Shown here: positions 26,706 through 37,046 of the stretch, piece after piece
Layout: every line of letters starts with the position of its first letter
Numbering within the stretch: position 1 is the stretch's first letter
NCBI RefSeq assembly: GCF_030541005.1
Contig: NZ_JASSVM010000001.1
Span: forward strand, 62,001 to 126,000
Source of the DNA: Marinobacter sp. SS5-14b
Lineage (GTDB): Bacteria > Pseudomonadota > Gammaproteobacteria > Pseudomonadales > Oleiphilaceae
Length of the DNA stretch: 64,000 nucleotides
Direction of reading: 5' to 3'
Position numbers and translations under genes: made by a program
Notes under the pieces: generated by a model
Seen by the model: only the letters and a program-made list of their open reading frames with translations
Databases searched by the model: none
What the model was told of the DNA's origin: nothing

Positions 26706-29504
26706 CTACTGCATGAACAGGCTTTCATCCACAGGATCAATCTGTTCGGCGCGCAGATGCTGCTCGGCATAGCGCAGGTAGGTGCCGGAACGGACAAACA
26801 GCCTGAATACTTCCGGGTCAATATGCCCTTTGTCGACCATCCCGGCCATGATGCTGAGGGCCTCGGTCAGTGTCTTGCCCTTTTTGTACGGACGATCCAC
26901 TGCGGTGAGTGCCTCGAACACATCGGCAACGGCCATGATCTTTTCCGGGATGGTCATGTCGCTTGCCTGAAGGCCGCAAGGATAGCCTTTTCCATCCATG
27001 CGCTCGTGGTGGGTGCCTGCAAGCCGTGGCACCTTGGCCAGGCGGTCAGGCAAGGGCAGGGCGTCGAGCATGCAGATGGTCTGCACGATGTGTTCATTGA
27101 TCTTGAACCGCTCTTCATCGGTCAGCGTGCCCGAACGCACGGTCAGGTTGTGTAGCTCACCCCGGTTGTATTCGCAGTCCGGAAGCTTCATGTCAAACCC
27201 CCAGTGATTGCGCGGGTCGTCTTTCTGCACTGGTGGTATACGATCACCCCAGGCCCTGATGTGTCCGGGTTTGTCAGCCAGCAAGGTTTCGCTCGCGGGC
27301 AAGGGGGCTTCGGGCGTGTTCGTCAGGGCCCGTTCCTCATCTCCCGATAGCCCGATTCGGTCACTGAAGTGGCGCAACCAGGTCCGTTGGCCAATTCGAC
27401 CTATACGCTCCACGTCGTCATCAGAGATCCATTCGCTGCCCTGGTTGGCTTGCGCGAGAAAGGCATAGTCAACCTGCAGCTTTGCCTGGGCCTGATCCCG
27501 CCTGGCCGCCGCATCCGCATCATTCTCACCGGCGAGGAGTGCGTTCAGGTAGGCAATGTCGGCATCCCGGTGCAGCACTTCAAACCGGGTGCGGATCTCA
27601 TGAATTCGGTTGTGGATGGTTTCCAGTTTTACAGCTTTGTCGACCACGTACTCAGGGCTGGTGATTTTGCCGCAGTCATGCAACCAGGCGGCCAGGTGGA
27701 ACTCATAGCGTTCGTCTTCAGACATTCTGAACGGTGCAAAGGCGCCTTCTCCGCTTCTTTCAGCCTCATCAACCAGCATTTGAGCCAGTTTGGGGACTCG
27801 CTCGCAGTGGCCCCCGGTATAAGGTGATTTTGCATCAATGGCATTGGCCACCAGCCGGATGATGCCGTCAAGCAGGGCTTGCTGGCTTTCGATCAGCTCT
27901 CGGGTTTCTATGGCGACAGCGGCGGAGCCGGCTATTTCATCCACAAAGGTAATCAGATCATCGCTCAGGTTGGTTTGATTGCCGTGCTCGATTTCTATGA
28001 TCAGAACGCCGATCAGCTTTTTGCGTCGGTTTTTGAGAATCGCAAACACCGGATGACCGGGAATGTATCTGCGAAGCTCCCGAATGACTTCGTAATCATC
28101 GGCGTCGGGCGTGATCGGGTGAACGGAAGCAGGCAGCTCCAGATCCCGGTTCACCGACAGGTAAAGCTTCTGCTCGCGACTGTTGAACAGGTACACCGCG
28201 CCCCGTTTCTGCCCTACGATGCCAACAAGCTGCTCGAGAATGTCTTTTAACAGCTGGTTGAGGTCTTGCCCCCGGTTCAGCACGGTTGAAATGTTCTGAA
28301 AGCTGCGAATGGTGTGAGCCATGTCGTCCAGGGCAATGCTCAATTCTGACGCTTCCCGTATGCGGGAGTTGGACCTGACGGGCGTATCAAACCGGAATCT
28401 GGAAAGTCGGCTGACCTGTCCTGTCAGTAGCTCAATCGGTTTGCCTACCTGCCGCCCCAGTGCCCAGCCCACGATCAGTAGCATCAGGGCAATGGCGCCG
28501 GCAATCAGGGTCTGCCGGGTGAGGGCCGTCCAGACATCGGCCAGCAGCTCATCCGAAGGAATGGCAATGACGATGGCCAGCGCCTCGCCCGGCAGGGATT
28601 CCAGGGGTTCGCTGATGCCATACCAGTCTTGCCCGTCCAGGGTGAACTGGCTGATGCCTGCTTCGTTTTCAGGCATCAGCGCGCGGATAACCGCGTCATC
28701 TGGCTCGTTGGTTTGGGACGAACTGGCAAGCAGTTGGCCCGATGTGTTCAGAATGGCAATGCGGCTATCGGGGGTCTGTTTCAGTTCGACCAGTTGGGCG
28801 CCGAGGTCCGTAACGGTAACATCGATGCCCAGAACGGTTGCCGCGTTACCGCTTGCCTTTTGAGACAGAGTGATGCCGGTTTCCCGGGTGGTAAAGAACG
28901 CATAAGGTGCGGAGAGCCGCAGGCTATCTGAATCCTGTGCGGCTTGATACCAGGGCCGCTGGCGGGGATCGTAGTCGTAGCTGGCCAGTTCGCGATGCTC
29001 GATCAGGTTCAGGTTGCGATCGTAGAATCGCCAGCTGCCTTGGTGGCCGGTTTCGCTGCGGACCAGACTTTGCAGTAGAAAGTGGCTGTTGACTGGCGCG
29101 TCCGGAAACTGAGCGGCGCCGGAACTTTGTAACTTTCGGAACAGAAAGAAATCGCCGTTTCCATAGCCAGCGTAAACGGCACTGACGATGTGGCTGCTGG
29201 AGAGAATGTCGGCGACAACCGGCAAACGTTCCAGCCGTTGCTCTAATGTGTCAGCGTTGGTTAGGGGATCGTGTCGGAGCACGGCAAGGGCGGTGGACGG
29301 TGGTTGTGTGATGGCCTGTATCCGGTCATCCACGCTGACGGCCAGTTGCCGCGCAGTGGCTGATGCAGCCGTGATCTTGGCCTGTTCCATGCCCCGAAAG
29401 CTCTGGCCAACCAGGACAATGGTCAGAATCAACATGCCCAGGGTAATCGCGAACGCAATAAGGAAGGCCAGTGAAACCTGAGCGAGCTGACGGTGAGGTT
29501 GCAT
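26706..29504 (-). CDS. dCache-HAMP-GAF-HD-GYP cyclic di-GMP phosphodiesterase
   Basis: This 932-residue membrane sensor has TM1 (12-32), a periplasmic double-Cache domain (about 40-330), TM2 (about 335-355), HAMP, a GAF-like domain (about 400-545) and an HD-GYP output. The metal HD pair is at 609-610 (HDCGKI) and HHE-x3-G-x-GYP starts at 832, so all catalytic motifs are intact. About 220 residues separate the two motifs instead of some 60-65. The extra segment carries Asp-rich helices and sequence such as GSEWISDDD. It should hydrolyse cyclic di-GMP in response to a small extracellular ligand and a second GAF signal. Confidence 0.9.
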   Translation of the reverse strand: MQPHRQLAQVSLAFLIAFAITLGMLILTIVLVGQSFRGMEQAKITAASATARQLAVSVDDRIQAITQPPSTALAVLRHDPLTNADTLEQRLERLPVVADILSSSHIVSAVYAGYGNGDFFLFRKLQSSGAAQFPDAPVNSHFLLQSLVRSETGHQGSWRFYDRNLNLIEHRELASYDYDPRQRPWYQAAQDSDSLRLSAPYAFFTTRETGITLSQKASGNAATVLGIDVTVTDLGAQLVELKQTPDSRIAILNTSGQLLASSSQTNEPDDAVIRALMPENEAGISQFTLDGQDWYGISEPLESLPGEALAIVIAIPSDELLADVWTALTRQTLIAGAIALMLLIVGWALGRQVGKPIELLTGQVSRLSRFRFDTPVRSNSRIREASELSIALDDMAHTIRSFQNISTVLNRGQDLNQLLKDILEQLVGIVGQKRGAVYLFNSREQKLYLSVNRDLELPASVHPITPDADDYEVIRELRRYIPGHPVFAILKNRRKKLIGVLIIEIEHGNQTNLSDDLITFVDEIAGSAAVAIETRELIESQQALLDGIIRLVANAIDAKSPYTGGHCERVPKLAQMLVDEAERSGEGAFAPFRMSEDERYEFHLAAWLHDCGKITSPEYVVDKAVKLETIHNRIHEIRTRFEVLHRDADIAYLNALLAGENDADAAARRDQAQAKLQVDYAFLAQANQGSEWISDDDVERIGRIGQRTWLRHFSDRIGLSGDEERALTNTPEAPLPASETLLADKPGHIRAWGDRIPPVQKDDPRNHWGFDMKLPDCEYNRGELHNLTVRSGTLTDEERFKINEHIVQTICMLDALPLPDRLAKVPRLAGTHHERMDGKGYPCGLQASDMTIPEKIMAVADVFEALTAVDRPYKKGKTLTEALSIMAGMVDKGHIDPEVFRLFVRSGTYLRYAEQHLRAEQIDPVDESLFMQ

Positions 29505-29593
29505 GAGGTGCCCTTGATAGATATTGGTACTTGCTGTCAGTTTAGACGCTCTGACTTTGTTGTCCTGATTTTCTCAATAAAAATGATCAGCTT

Positions 29594-30244
29594 ATGACTT
29601 TTGACCTGTTTGATTCCGATGATGAGCTGCCGTGGCAGGAGCGACCGTGCGAGGGCCTGGTGATTTTGCGGCGATTTGCGTGCGCTGCCGCACCCGCGCT
29701 GATGAGCGCAGTGGCGGATATCGCCGGGCAGGCGCCGTTTCGACATATGGTGACGCCAGGCGGATATTCTATGTCGGTAGCCATGACCTGTGCCGGGCCG
29801 CTGGGCTGGGTGACGGACGCTGGAGGTTATCGCTATCAGGCCTGTGACCCTGAAACCGGCCAGCCTTGGCCGGCCATGCCCGACAGTTTTGGCCAGTTGG
29901 CCCAGCAGGCCGCCGCGGCAGCAGGCTTCCCCGGCTTCGTACCGGATGCCTGCCTGGTCAATCGCTATCAGCCCGGAGCAAAGATGGGGTTGCACCAGGA
30001 CAAAGACGAAACGGACATGTCCTGGCCGATCGTTTCGGTGTCTCTGGGATTGCCCGTCGTGTTTCAGTTTGGTGGGCCCAAGCGCAGCGACCGGCCGCAA
30101 CGCATTGTGCTGGAGCATGGTGATGTGGCGGTGTGGGGTGGCTCGGCCAGGTTGAACTACCACGGCGTACTGACGCTCAAGGCCGGCCAGCACCCGCTGA
30201 CGGGGAGCTTCCGCTACAACCTGACGTTCCGCAAGGCTGGCTAG
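29594..30244 (+). CDS. alkB: DNA oxidative demethylase AlkB
   Basis: This 216-residue Fe(II)/2-oxoglutarate dioxygenase removes methyl groups from 1-methyladenine and 3-methylcytosine in DNA. The iron ligands are H134, D136 (LHQDKDE) and H190 (YHGV). The 2-oxoglutarate contacts R207 and R213 fall in FRYNLTFR. Length and motifs match E. coli AlkB. No ada gene is adjacent. It is convergent with the MgtC-family gene, with a 4-bp gap. Confidence 0.95.
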   Translation: MTFDLFDSDDELPWQERPCEGLVILRRFACAAAPALMSAVADIAGQAPFRHMVTPGGYSMSVAMTCAGPLGWVTDAGGYRYQACDPETGQPWPAMPDSFGQLAQQAAAAAGFPGFVPDACLVNRYQPGAKMGLHQDKDETDMSWPIVSVSLGLPVVFQFGGPKRSDRPQRIVLEHGDVAVWGGSARLNYHGVLTLKAGQHPLTGSFRYNLTFRKAG

Positions 30245-30248
30245 TTCG

Positions 30249-31529
30249 TTATTGCAGCCACGCAACCAGCAGGCCGGCACCGAGCGAAAGCACCATGGGT
30301 ACAGCCACCAGCAGGCCCGCCTCGCGGTTGCCGATGGTCCAGGCAATGCCAGACTTCACCAGGTTGTTGACCGCCGCCGCAATGACGATGCCCAGGACAG
30401 CGGCGTCCATGGCCAGCCCGTTATTGGACATGCGGGTGAGGGAGAGCGTTATGGCATCGACATCGGCTACACCCGATGTGGCGGCCAGGGCATAGACGCC
30501 GGCATCACCAAAGGCATTCTTCAGAAATTCACCCAGCAGAAGTATGGCTGTGAGCAGAAAACCGAACACCAGCGCGGAGGACAGATCCAGCGGGTTCTGG
30601 GAAAGATTGGGCTGGCTGACCTGCTGTTGCTTTGAATTCTTCCTCCAGATAACCAATGCCGGACCGTAAAGCAGTGCGGTCATCACCAGCACTGGCCAGA
30701 TCAGCTGAGGGAGCAGGGCGGCATTGATCACCAGGCAGTACACCAGAATCCGTGGAAACATGGTGCCGCAGGCAATCAGAATGCCGGCGGCAAACTGAGG
30801 ATTGAAGTCGGGGTTCTTGGCGGATTGACGGGCGAAGTGCAGGGTCAGGGCGGTTGAGGAGCTGAGGCCGGCAAACAGGCTGGTGAACAGGATACCCTTG
30901 CGGGCTCCGGCCACCCGGATGGCGAAATAACCGACAAAGGAGATAGAGGCAATCATCACCACCATCCACCAGATTTCCCTTGGGTTCAGCACACCGCCGG
31001 GGCCCATTCGCTCATTGGGCAACAGGGGCAGCATCACCACGGAGATCAGCAGCAGCTTCAGGGCGGCATCCAGCTCGTGGGCCTGCAGTTTCTGTACCCA
31101 GCCGTGAATTTCTTGTTTGTTATCCAGAATAATGGCTGTCACCACGGCCGCGGCTGTGGCAATAACCGGGTCAACCGCCACGGCCACTGCGCCGAAGCAA
31201 AAGGTCAGCAGCATGCCCACCAGGCCGGTAATGCTGAAGTTTCGAATGTGGTCCAGGCGCTCGCTGTAGGCGACCAGACCCATGGCCGCGACACACAGAA
31301 GCAGAACCGGGAAGGCCCAGACAGTAATTTCGGTGGCAAGCACGGCGGAGATGCCGCCCAGCAAACCCACCAGCGAGAAGGTACGTATGCCCGCAATACG
31401 CTCGCCGGACTTTTGTTCCCGTGCGTCCCACCCCCGCTCCAGTCCGATGATGGCGCCAAGCAGCAACGCCACAGCCAGGTGGATGGTGGTCTGGTTTGAG
31501 GCGATAAACTGGTTTGCTACATCGTCCAT
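30249..31529 (-). CDS. MgtC/SapB-DUF4010 family membrane protein
   Basis: This 426-residue integral membrane protein has an N-terminal MgtC-like domain with the GLERGWDAREQ and GIRTF motifs, and a C-terminal DUF4010 transmembrane domain with glycine-rich segments. Around 12 hydrophobic segments are visible. MgtC proteins help growth at low magnesium or modulate ATP synthase; the role of the DUF4010 fusion is not known. No leader or Mg2+ riboswitch is recognised upstream. Confidence 0.85.
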   Translation of the reverse strand: MDDVANQFIASNQTTIHLAVALLLGAIIGLERGWDAREQKSGERIAGIRTFSLVGLLGGISAVLATEITVWAFPVLLLCVAAMGLVAYSERLDHIRNFSITGLVGMLLTFCFGAVAVAVDPVIATAAAVVTAIILDNKQEIHGWVQKLQAHELDAALKLLLISVVMLPLLPNERMGPGGVLNPREIWWMVVMIASISFVGYFAIRVAGARKGILFTSLFAGLSSSTALTLHFARQSAKNPDFNPQFAAGILIACGTMFPRILVYCLVINAALLPQLIWPVLVMTALLYGPALVIWRKNSKQQQVSQPNLSQNPLDLSSALVFGFLLTAILLLGEFLKNAFGDAGVYALAATSGVADVDAITLSLTRMSNNGLAMDAAVLGIVIAAAVNNLVKSGIAWTIGNREAGLLVAVPMVLSLGAGLLVAWLQ

Positions 31530-31856
31530 CTGGAGGCATCCGGTGAAAAAACGGTTTTGCTTTGCATTCTAGGCAATTACCGGCGGTCAGGTCACCTTTA
31601 AGCTGAACCGGTTGAGGGTCGCCTTACTTTTCGTGCCTGCATCTGCTAAGCTTCGCGCCCCCGAATCAACAGTAACCTGACTAAAATCAAAGCGAAGCTC
31701 CCCAAACCGTGACGATCCTTCCGCCCTAGCGTTTCATCCATTCTTCACTGGCCCCGGCCAGAATACCCCGCAGGCTTCCTGAGGTTTGCCCGTGCCCGGC
31801 CTGGTGGCGCCTGGTAACTTTTTCTCTTTTCTTTGTAAAACTGGATATCCCCAACC
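31530..31856. other. 327-bp divergent gap upstream of the MgtC and SulP genes
   Basis: No gene is seen. An 8-bp inverted repeat AGCTTCGC (31649-31656) and GCGAAGCT (31692-31699), with a 35-nt loop, is the only clear structure. The stretch before the SulP start is GC-rich and then a T-rich run. No known riboswitch is recognised. Confidence 0.4.
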
Positions 31857-33344
31857 ATGGTGAATGCACTCAAGCAAAACTGGTTCTCGAATATTCGCGG
31901 CGACCTGCTCTCCGGTATCGTGGTGGCCCTGGCGTTGATTCCCGAGGCGATTGCCTTCTCGATCATCGCGGGTGTTGACCCGAAAGTCGGCCTGTATGCG
32001 TCGTTCTGTATTGCGGTCATCATCGCGTTTGTCGGTGGCCGCCCCGGCATGATCTCGGCGGCGACCGGCGCCATGGCGCTGTTGATGGTCACTCTGGTGA
32101 AAGAACACGGGCTGGAATACCTGCTGGCCGCGACCTTGCTGACAGGGGTGATTCAGATCGCGGCAGGTTACTTGAAGCTCGGCAGCCTGATGCGTTTTGT
32201 TTCCCGTTCGGTGGTGACCGGCTTTGTCAACGCGCTGGCCATCCTGATTTTTATGGCGCAGCTCCCAGAGCTGACTAACGTTACCTGGCATGTGTATGCC
32301 ATGACCGCCGCCGGCCTTGGAATCATTTATTTGTTCCCGCTGCTACCTGCGGTGGGAAAGCTGATTCCTTCTCCTCTGGTGTGCATCGTTGTTCTGACCG
32401 GTGTTGCTATGGCACTGAATATGGACATTCGTACCGTGGGTGATATGGGTAAACTGCCCGATACGCTACCAATCTTCCTGTGGCCGGATGTGCCGCTTAC
32501 CCTTGAAACTTTGAGGATCATTCTGCCGTATTCGGTGGCGCTGGCAGTCGTTGGCCTGCTGGAATCGATGATGACCGCCACCATCGTGGACGACCTGACC
32601 GACACCACCAGCGATCGCAACCGTGAGTGTAAAGGTCAGGGTATTGCCAATATCGGCTCCGGTCTGCTGGGCGGTATGGCCGGTTGCGCGATGATTGGCC
32701 AGTCAATCATCAACATCAAATCAGGCGGTCGTACCCGGCTGTCAACGCTGACGGCGGGCGTCTTCCTGTTGATCATGGTGCTGGTGCTCGACAAGTGGCT
32801 GGTGCAGATTCCCATGGCCGCACTGGTGGCGGTGATGATCATGGTCTCCATCGGTACCTTCAGCTGGGGCTCCATCAAGAACCTCCGGGACCACCCGCTT
32901 TCCACCAATATTGTGATGGTGGTGACGGTGGTCGTGGTCGTGGCCACCCACAACCTGGCGTTCGGCGTATTGGCGGGCGTGCTGCTGGCCTCGTTGTTCT
33001 TCGCCAACAAAGTGGGCCACTACATGCTGGTGACCTCCGAACGGGACGAAGAAACTGACACTCGCCGCTACACCGTGGTGGGGCAGGTGTTCTTCAGTTC
33101 TTCGGAAAAATTCACCGATTCCTTTGACTTCAAGGAAGCAGTGGATAATGTAGTGATAGATCTTAGCCGGGCACATTTCTGGGACATTACCGCGGTTGGT
33201 GCTCTGGATAAGGCGGTGCTCAAGTTCCGCCGCGAGGGCGCGGATGTTGAGGTGATAGGCCTGAACGAGGCCAGCGCCACCATCGTTGATCGCTTCGGGG
33301 TGCACGACAAGCCCGATGCCGTTGATCAGCTGATGGGGCACTGA
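31857..33344 (+). CDS. SulP-family anion transporter with STAS domain
   Basis: This 495-residue inner-membrane transporter has a SulP membrane domain ([22 protein letters not shown] near residues 25-50) with about 12-14 spans, and a C-terminal STAS domain (about 400-495). Members carry sulfate, bicarbonate or dicarboxylates; the anion cannot be told from sequence. The start ATG 31857 has no strong ribosome-binding site. The Usp gene follows within 80 bp, an arrangement suggesting coupled expression. Confidence 0.9.
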   Translation: MVNALKQNWFSNIRGDLLSGIVVALALIPEAIAFSIIAGVDPKVGLYASFCIAVIIAFVGGRPGMISAATGAMALLMVTLVKEHGLEYLLAATLLTGVIQIAAGYLKLGSLMRFVSRSVVTGFVNALAILIFMAQLPELTNVTWHVYAMTAAGLGIIYLFPLLPAVGKLIPSPLVCIVVLTGVAMALNMDIRTVGDMGKLPDTLPIFLWPDVPLTLETLRIILPYSVALAVVGLLESMMTATIVDDLTDTTSDRNRECKGQGIANIGSGLLGGMAGCAMIGQSIINIKSGGRTRLSTLTAGVFLLIMVLVLDKWLVQIPMAALVAVMIMVSIGTFSWGSIKNLRDHPLSTNIVMVVTVVVVVATHNLAFGVLAGVLLASLFFANKVGHYMLVTSERDEETDTRRYTVVGQVFFSSSEKFTDSFDFKEAVDNVVIDLSRAHFWDITAVGALDKAVLKFRREGADVEVIGLNEASATIVDRFGVHDKPDAVDQLMGH

Positions 33345-33421
33345 ATATGACCGCGACCAAAGAAAATTCAGGTATACAAAGCCATAATAAGAACGAGAAA
33401 CATCACCAAGGCGAGGCAGAC

Positions 33422-34273
33422 ATGTTACGAGTAGTGGCCTGTATCGACGGTTCCCGGGCAGCTCCAGCGGTGTGTGATTACGCCGCCTGGGCCAGCCGGC
33501 ACATGGACACACCCCTGATGCTGTTGCACGTGCTCGATGAGGAGCGCTATCCGGCGGAGCCGGACCTGGCGGGCAGCATTGGCCTGGGCAGTCGTGAGCA
33601 GTTGTTGGATGAGCTGGCTGAGCTGGATCGAAAACGCGCGAAGCTTGCTCTTGAACACGGCCACCATATGTTGGATGAGGCAGAAGCCCGGGTAAAAGCG
33701 GCAGGTGCCGCCGAAGCGGTCAAGCGCCAACGCCATGGCAACCTGACCGAATCCCTGATGGCTCTCGAAAAAGAAACCCGCCTGTTTGTGGTCGGGTTGC
33801 ACGGCGAAAGCAGCTCCGATCGTGACATTCATATCGGAAGCCAGCTGGAAACCGCGATCCGCAGCGTGCATCGTCCGATTCTTCTGGTACCGGATGAGTT
33901 TGCTCAGCCCAAAAGCGCCATGCTGGCGTTCGATGGCAGCGACACTGCCTTCAAGGGTGTGGAATTGCTGGCGGCAAGCCCGGTGCTGAAGGGCATGCCC
34001 GTGCATCTGGTGATGATTGGTACCGACTCTGCAGACCGCTGGGAGCAGTTGAAAAAGGCAGAGAAAATGCTGGCCGGGCTGGGTGTGGAGATTACCCCGG
34101 CTATTCGTGACGGTGATGTTGAGCCTGCGCTGCACGCGTACCAGGACGAGCACGATATCGACATTCTGGTGATGGGCGCCTATGGCCACTCCCGGATTCG
34201 CCAGTTCCTGGTGGGAAGTACCACAACCACCATGCTGAAAACCGCGAAGAAGCCCCTGGTTATTCTTCGTTAG
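33422..34273 (+). CDS. Tandem universal stress protein
   Basis: This protein of about 283 residues has two UspA folds. The first starts MLRVVACIDGS. The second carries an ATP-binding signature, GAYGHSRIRQFLVGSTTTTM, which fits G-2x-G-9x-G(S/T). Start ATG 33422 is chosen because AAGGCGAGG precedes it by five bases; a start at 33347, 3 nt after the SulP stop, would add 25 charged residues. Lying between a SulP transporter and a phospholipase-D-like lipoprotein gene, it may modulate either, but this is only context. Confidence 0.9.
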   Translation: MLRVVACIDGSRAAPAVCDYAAWASRHMDTPLMLLHVLDEERYPAEPDLAGSIGLGSREQLLDELAELDRKRAKLALEHGHHMLDEAEARVKAAGAAEAVKRQRHGNLTESLMALEKETRLFVVGLHGESSSDRDIHIGSQLETAIRSVHRPILLVPDEFAQPKSAMLAFDGSDTAFKGVELLAASPVLKGMPVHLVMIGTDSADRWEQLKKAEKMLAGLGVEITPAIRDGDVEPALHAYQDEHDIDILVMGAYGHSRIRQFLVGSTTTTMLKTAKKPLVILR

Positions 34274-34288
34274 GCAGGAAACTACGCC

Positions 34289-35848
34289 ATGCCCGGTCAA
34301 CTCACGAGAATAATTCTCACGCCGCTGAGTCTGTGTTTGATTCTGGGGTTGGTAACCGGGTGTGCCTCCGCGTTGCAGCCGATGGATCATGAGCCGGACC
34401 TTAGAAGGGCGCCGGTGCCGGACTCCTTCCTGACGGATCAGGGCCAGGTACACCTCGCCCCTGGCTCTCAGGATTCCGGTTTCCAGCTGCTCGACACCGG
34501 CCGGGATGCCTTTCTTGTGCGTGCTGCTCTGATTGAGGCTGCCAGCCACCATATTGATGCCCAGTATTACATCTGGAATGACGATGCTACCGGCCGCTAT
34601 CTGGCCGGCCGCCTGGTCGCAGCGGCAGATCGGGGCGTGCAGGTGCGGCTGCTGCTGGACGATATCAATGCCGCCGGCAAGGAACCTCTGTTTGCCAGCC
34701 TGGGTAGCCATCCGAACATTCAAGTGCGTATTTTCAATCCTGCCAGATCCCGCAGTGGCGTTAGCCGTTTGCTGGCCCTGCTGGTCGATTTTGACCGAAT
34801 CAACCGTCGCATGCACAACAAAACCCTGGTGGTGGACGGTTACGTGGGTATTGCGGGGGGACGCAACATTGGCGACGAGTATTTCGATGAGCACCCGACA
34901 CTGAATTTTCGGGATCGGGATGTGATGGCTCTGGGCCCGATGGCCGGCGAAATGACGGATAATTTCGAGGCCTACTGGAATAGCCAGTGGGCGTATCCAC
35001 TGGCCGACCTGTATCCGTTGCCATTATCCGAACAAGCATCAGATGCACTGGCACGCCTCACCCGGGAACCCTCTGGAACGAAGACCTTTCAGGCAGCGCC
35101 ACCGCAAAACAGACAAGCAGCGGAAACTCTGCTGAGTGGCTGGTTTGCGGGCATGGTGCAGGCACCGGGTGAACTGGTTTTTGATCCACCGCCAGAAGAT
35201 CCGGAAGCCCCGGCCAATGCCCGACAGAATACTGCGAAAGCCTTGTATCGGCTGGTAGAGGCAGCGGAATCGGAGGTGCTGATCGAATCGGCTTATCTGA
35301 TTCTGGCAGAAGATCAACTGGAAGATCTGAGCCGCCTTGCCCACCCGGCGCTTGAGATTGCGGCCATCACCAATTCATTGGCCTCCAACGATCTGGTCAC
35401 CAATCATTCCGGTTATGCCCGCTGGCGGACGGAAATGCTGGAGCAGGGTATTGAGTTGTATGAGCTTCGCCCGGGCGCCCCAGCTTGTCTGAAATGGGTT
35501 GCCAGCCATTCAGCCTGCGAACAGGGTGCGGTCAGCCTGCATTCCAAAGCGGTGGTGTTTGATCGGGAAACCCTGTTTATCGGCTCGTTCAATGTGAACC
35601 TACGGTCTATGTACCTTAATGGCGAGACCGTACTGATCATCCACAGCCCGGAACTGGCAGAAACCGTTGCCAATGACATCCGCTACGCCATGGCGCCGGA
35701 AAACAGCTGGCAGGTCAGCCTGGATGAGCGAGGCGATCTGGTCTGGCAGTCTTCAGGGCAACGGATCGATCACGAGCCGGGTGTGGGTTTCTGGCGGCGG
35801 GTGACGTCGAAGTTCTTGTCCTGGTGGCCGTTGGAAAAGTACCTGTAA
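34289..35848 (+). CDS. Phospholipase D-family lipoprotein, cardiolipin synthase C-like
   Basis: This 519-residue protein has a lipoprotein signal with lipobox LVTGC (cysteine about residue 25) and two PLD motifs: HNKTLVVD followed by GGRN, and HSKAVVFD followed by GSFN. The two halves form one active site that transfers phosphatidyl groups. E. coli ClsC is the nearest known role, joining phosphatidylglycerol and phosphatidylethanolamine; a phospholipase is an alternative. It starts 15 bp after the Usp stop, so it may be co-transcribed with it. No YmdB-type partner is adjacent. Confidence 0.87.
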   Translation: MPGQLTRIILTPLSLCLILGLVTGCASALQPMDHEPDLRRAPVPDSFLTDQGQVHLAPGSQDSGFQLLDTGRDAFLVRAALIEAASHHIDAQYYIWNDDATGRYLAGRLVAAADRGVQVRLLLDDINAAGKEPLFASLGSHPNIQVRIFNPARSRSGVSRLLALLVDFDRINRRMHNKTLVVDGYVGIAGGRNIGDEYFDEHPTLNFRDRDVMALGPMAGEMTDNFEAYWNSQWAYPLADLYPLPLSEQASDALARLTREPSGTKTFQAAPPQNRQAAETLLSGWFAGMVQAPGELVFDPPPEDPEAPANARQNTAKALYRLVEAAESEVLIESAYLILAEDQLEDLSRLAHPALEIAAITNSLASNDLVTNHSGYARWRTEMLEQGIELYELRPGAPACLKWVASHSACEQGAVSLHSKAVVFDRETLFIGSFNVNLRSMYLNGETVLIIHSPELAETVANDIRYAMAPENSWQVSLDERGDLVWQSSGQRIDHEPGVGFWRRVTSKFLSWWPLEKYL

Positions 35849-35853
35849 TAACG

Positions 35854-37044
35854 TCAGGCATCGTTGCCTGCCGCCACGCCGGAAGCCCAGGCCCATTGAA
35901 AATTATGCCCGCCCAGATGGCCAGTTACATCCACCACTTCCCCGATAAAATACAGATTGGGCTGTTCCAGCACGGCCATGGTTTTTGACGATAACTGACG
36001 GGTATCCAGGCCGCCCAGGGTTACTTCGGCGGTCCGGTAACCTTCGGTGCCGGCGGGTTTGATGATCCAGTTGCCGAGAGTGTCGGCAATCTGCTCGATG
36101 TCCTGGTTACGGTATTCCTGCAGCGGCCGGCTCCAGCCCTGAAGTTCATTGAAGGCCTGGGCGAAGCGTTTGGGCAGGTGCTGGTTCAGGTACTGCGCCA
36201 TGGTGGACTGGGGCTTCTGCTTGCGCAGCGCAAACAGGTCGTCCTGGACGGTTTGTGCCGGCAGCAGATTGATGTGCAGCTCGTCTCCCGGCTGCCAGTA
36301 ACTGGATACCTGTAGCATGGCAGGCCCGCTCAGGCCCCGGTGGGTGACCAGCATGGGCTCGCGAAAATGCTGCTTGTGGCAGCTCGCGTCCACGGGGCAA
36401 CTTACGCCGGCCAGGGGCGCCAGCTGTTGCTTCAGCTCCGGGTGCAGGGTGAATGGCACCAGCCCGGCGCGGGTGGGTAATACCCTTAGCCCGAACTGCT
36501 TTGCCAGTTCGTAGCCGAAACCGGTCGCGCCCATGGTAGGGATGGACAGGCCGCCGGTGGCAACCACCAGCGATTCGCACGTCAGGCTGCCGGCACTGGT
36601 TTTGACCGTATAGCCGGAACCGGAGGCCTGAACGCCGGAAACAGCGGTGTTCATGCGGATTTCCGCACCGGCCCACTCGCACTCGGTTAACAGCACATTG
36701 AGAATGTCTTTCGCGCTGTCCTTGCAGAACAGCTGTCCCGGTGCTTTTTCTTCGTATTCCACCCCGTGGCGGTCCACCAGTTCGACGAAATCCTGCGGGG
36801 TATAACGCTTCAGGGCCGAGATGCAGTAATGGGGGTTGTCCGAGAGAAAATTTGCCGGCGTGCTGTTCAGGTTGGTGAAATTGCAGCGGCCGCCGCCGGA
36901 CATCAGGATCTTCTTGCCGGGCTTGTTGGCGTGGTCAATCACCAGCACTTTGCGGCCGCGATAGCCGGCGGTGGCCGCGCACATCAGCCCGGCGGCACCG
37001 GCGCCGATGATGATCACGTCATACTGGGATGTGGATACTGCCAT
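35854..37044 (-). CDS. BaiN/HI0933-like FAD-dependent oxidoreductase
   Basis: This 396-residue flavoprotein begins with a Rossmann FAD motif (IIGAGAAGLMCA). It then has the family block GKKILMSGGGRCNFTN, a central insert with TRAGLVPF, and a C-terminal FAD contact GEVVDVTGHLGGHNFQWAWASG. The family includes YhiN and bile-acid BaiN; the substrate in most bacteria is unknown. The start ATG 37044 lies three bases after one arm of a strong 11-bp hairpin that would hide its ribosome-binding site. Confidence 0.88.
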   Translation of the reverse strand: MAVSTSQYDVIIIGAGAAGLMCAATAGYRGRKVLVIDHANKPGKKILMSGGGRCNFTNLNSTPANFLSDNPHYCISALKRYTPQDFVELVDRHGVEYEEKAPGQLFCKDSAKDILNVLLTECEWAGAEIRMNTAVSGVQASGSGYTVKTSAGSLTCESLVVATGGLSIPTMGATGFGYELAKQFGLRVLPTRAGLVPFTLHPELKQQLAPLAGVSCPVDASCHKQHFREPMLVTHRGLSGPAMLQVSSYWQPGDELHINLLPAQTVQDDLFALRKQKPQSTMAQYLNQHLPKRFAQAFNELQGWSRPLQEYRNQDIEQIADTLGNWIIKPAGTEGYRTAEVTLGGLDTRQLSSKTMAVLEQPNLYFIGEVVDVTGHLGGHNFQWAWASGVAAGNDA

Positions 37045-37046
37045 TG

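Noticed and set aside
31649..31699. A riboswitch upstream of the SulP gene
   Set aside because: Only one 8-bp inverted repeat with a long loop is visible and no known riboswitch core was recognised.
33425..34894. A 489-residue open frame antisense to the Usp and PLD genes
   Set aside because: It spans two genuine genes on the other strand and shows no domain; it is a codon-bias shadow.
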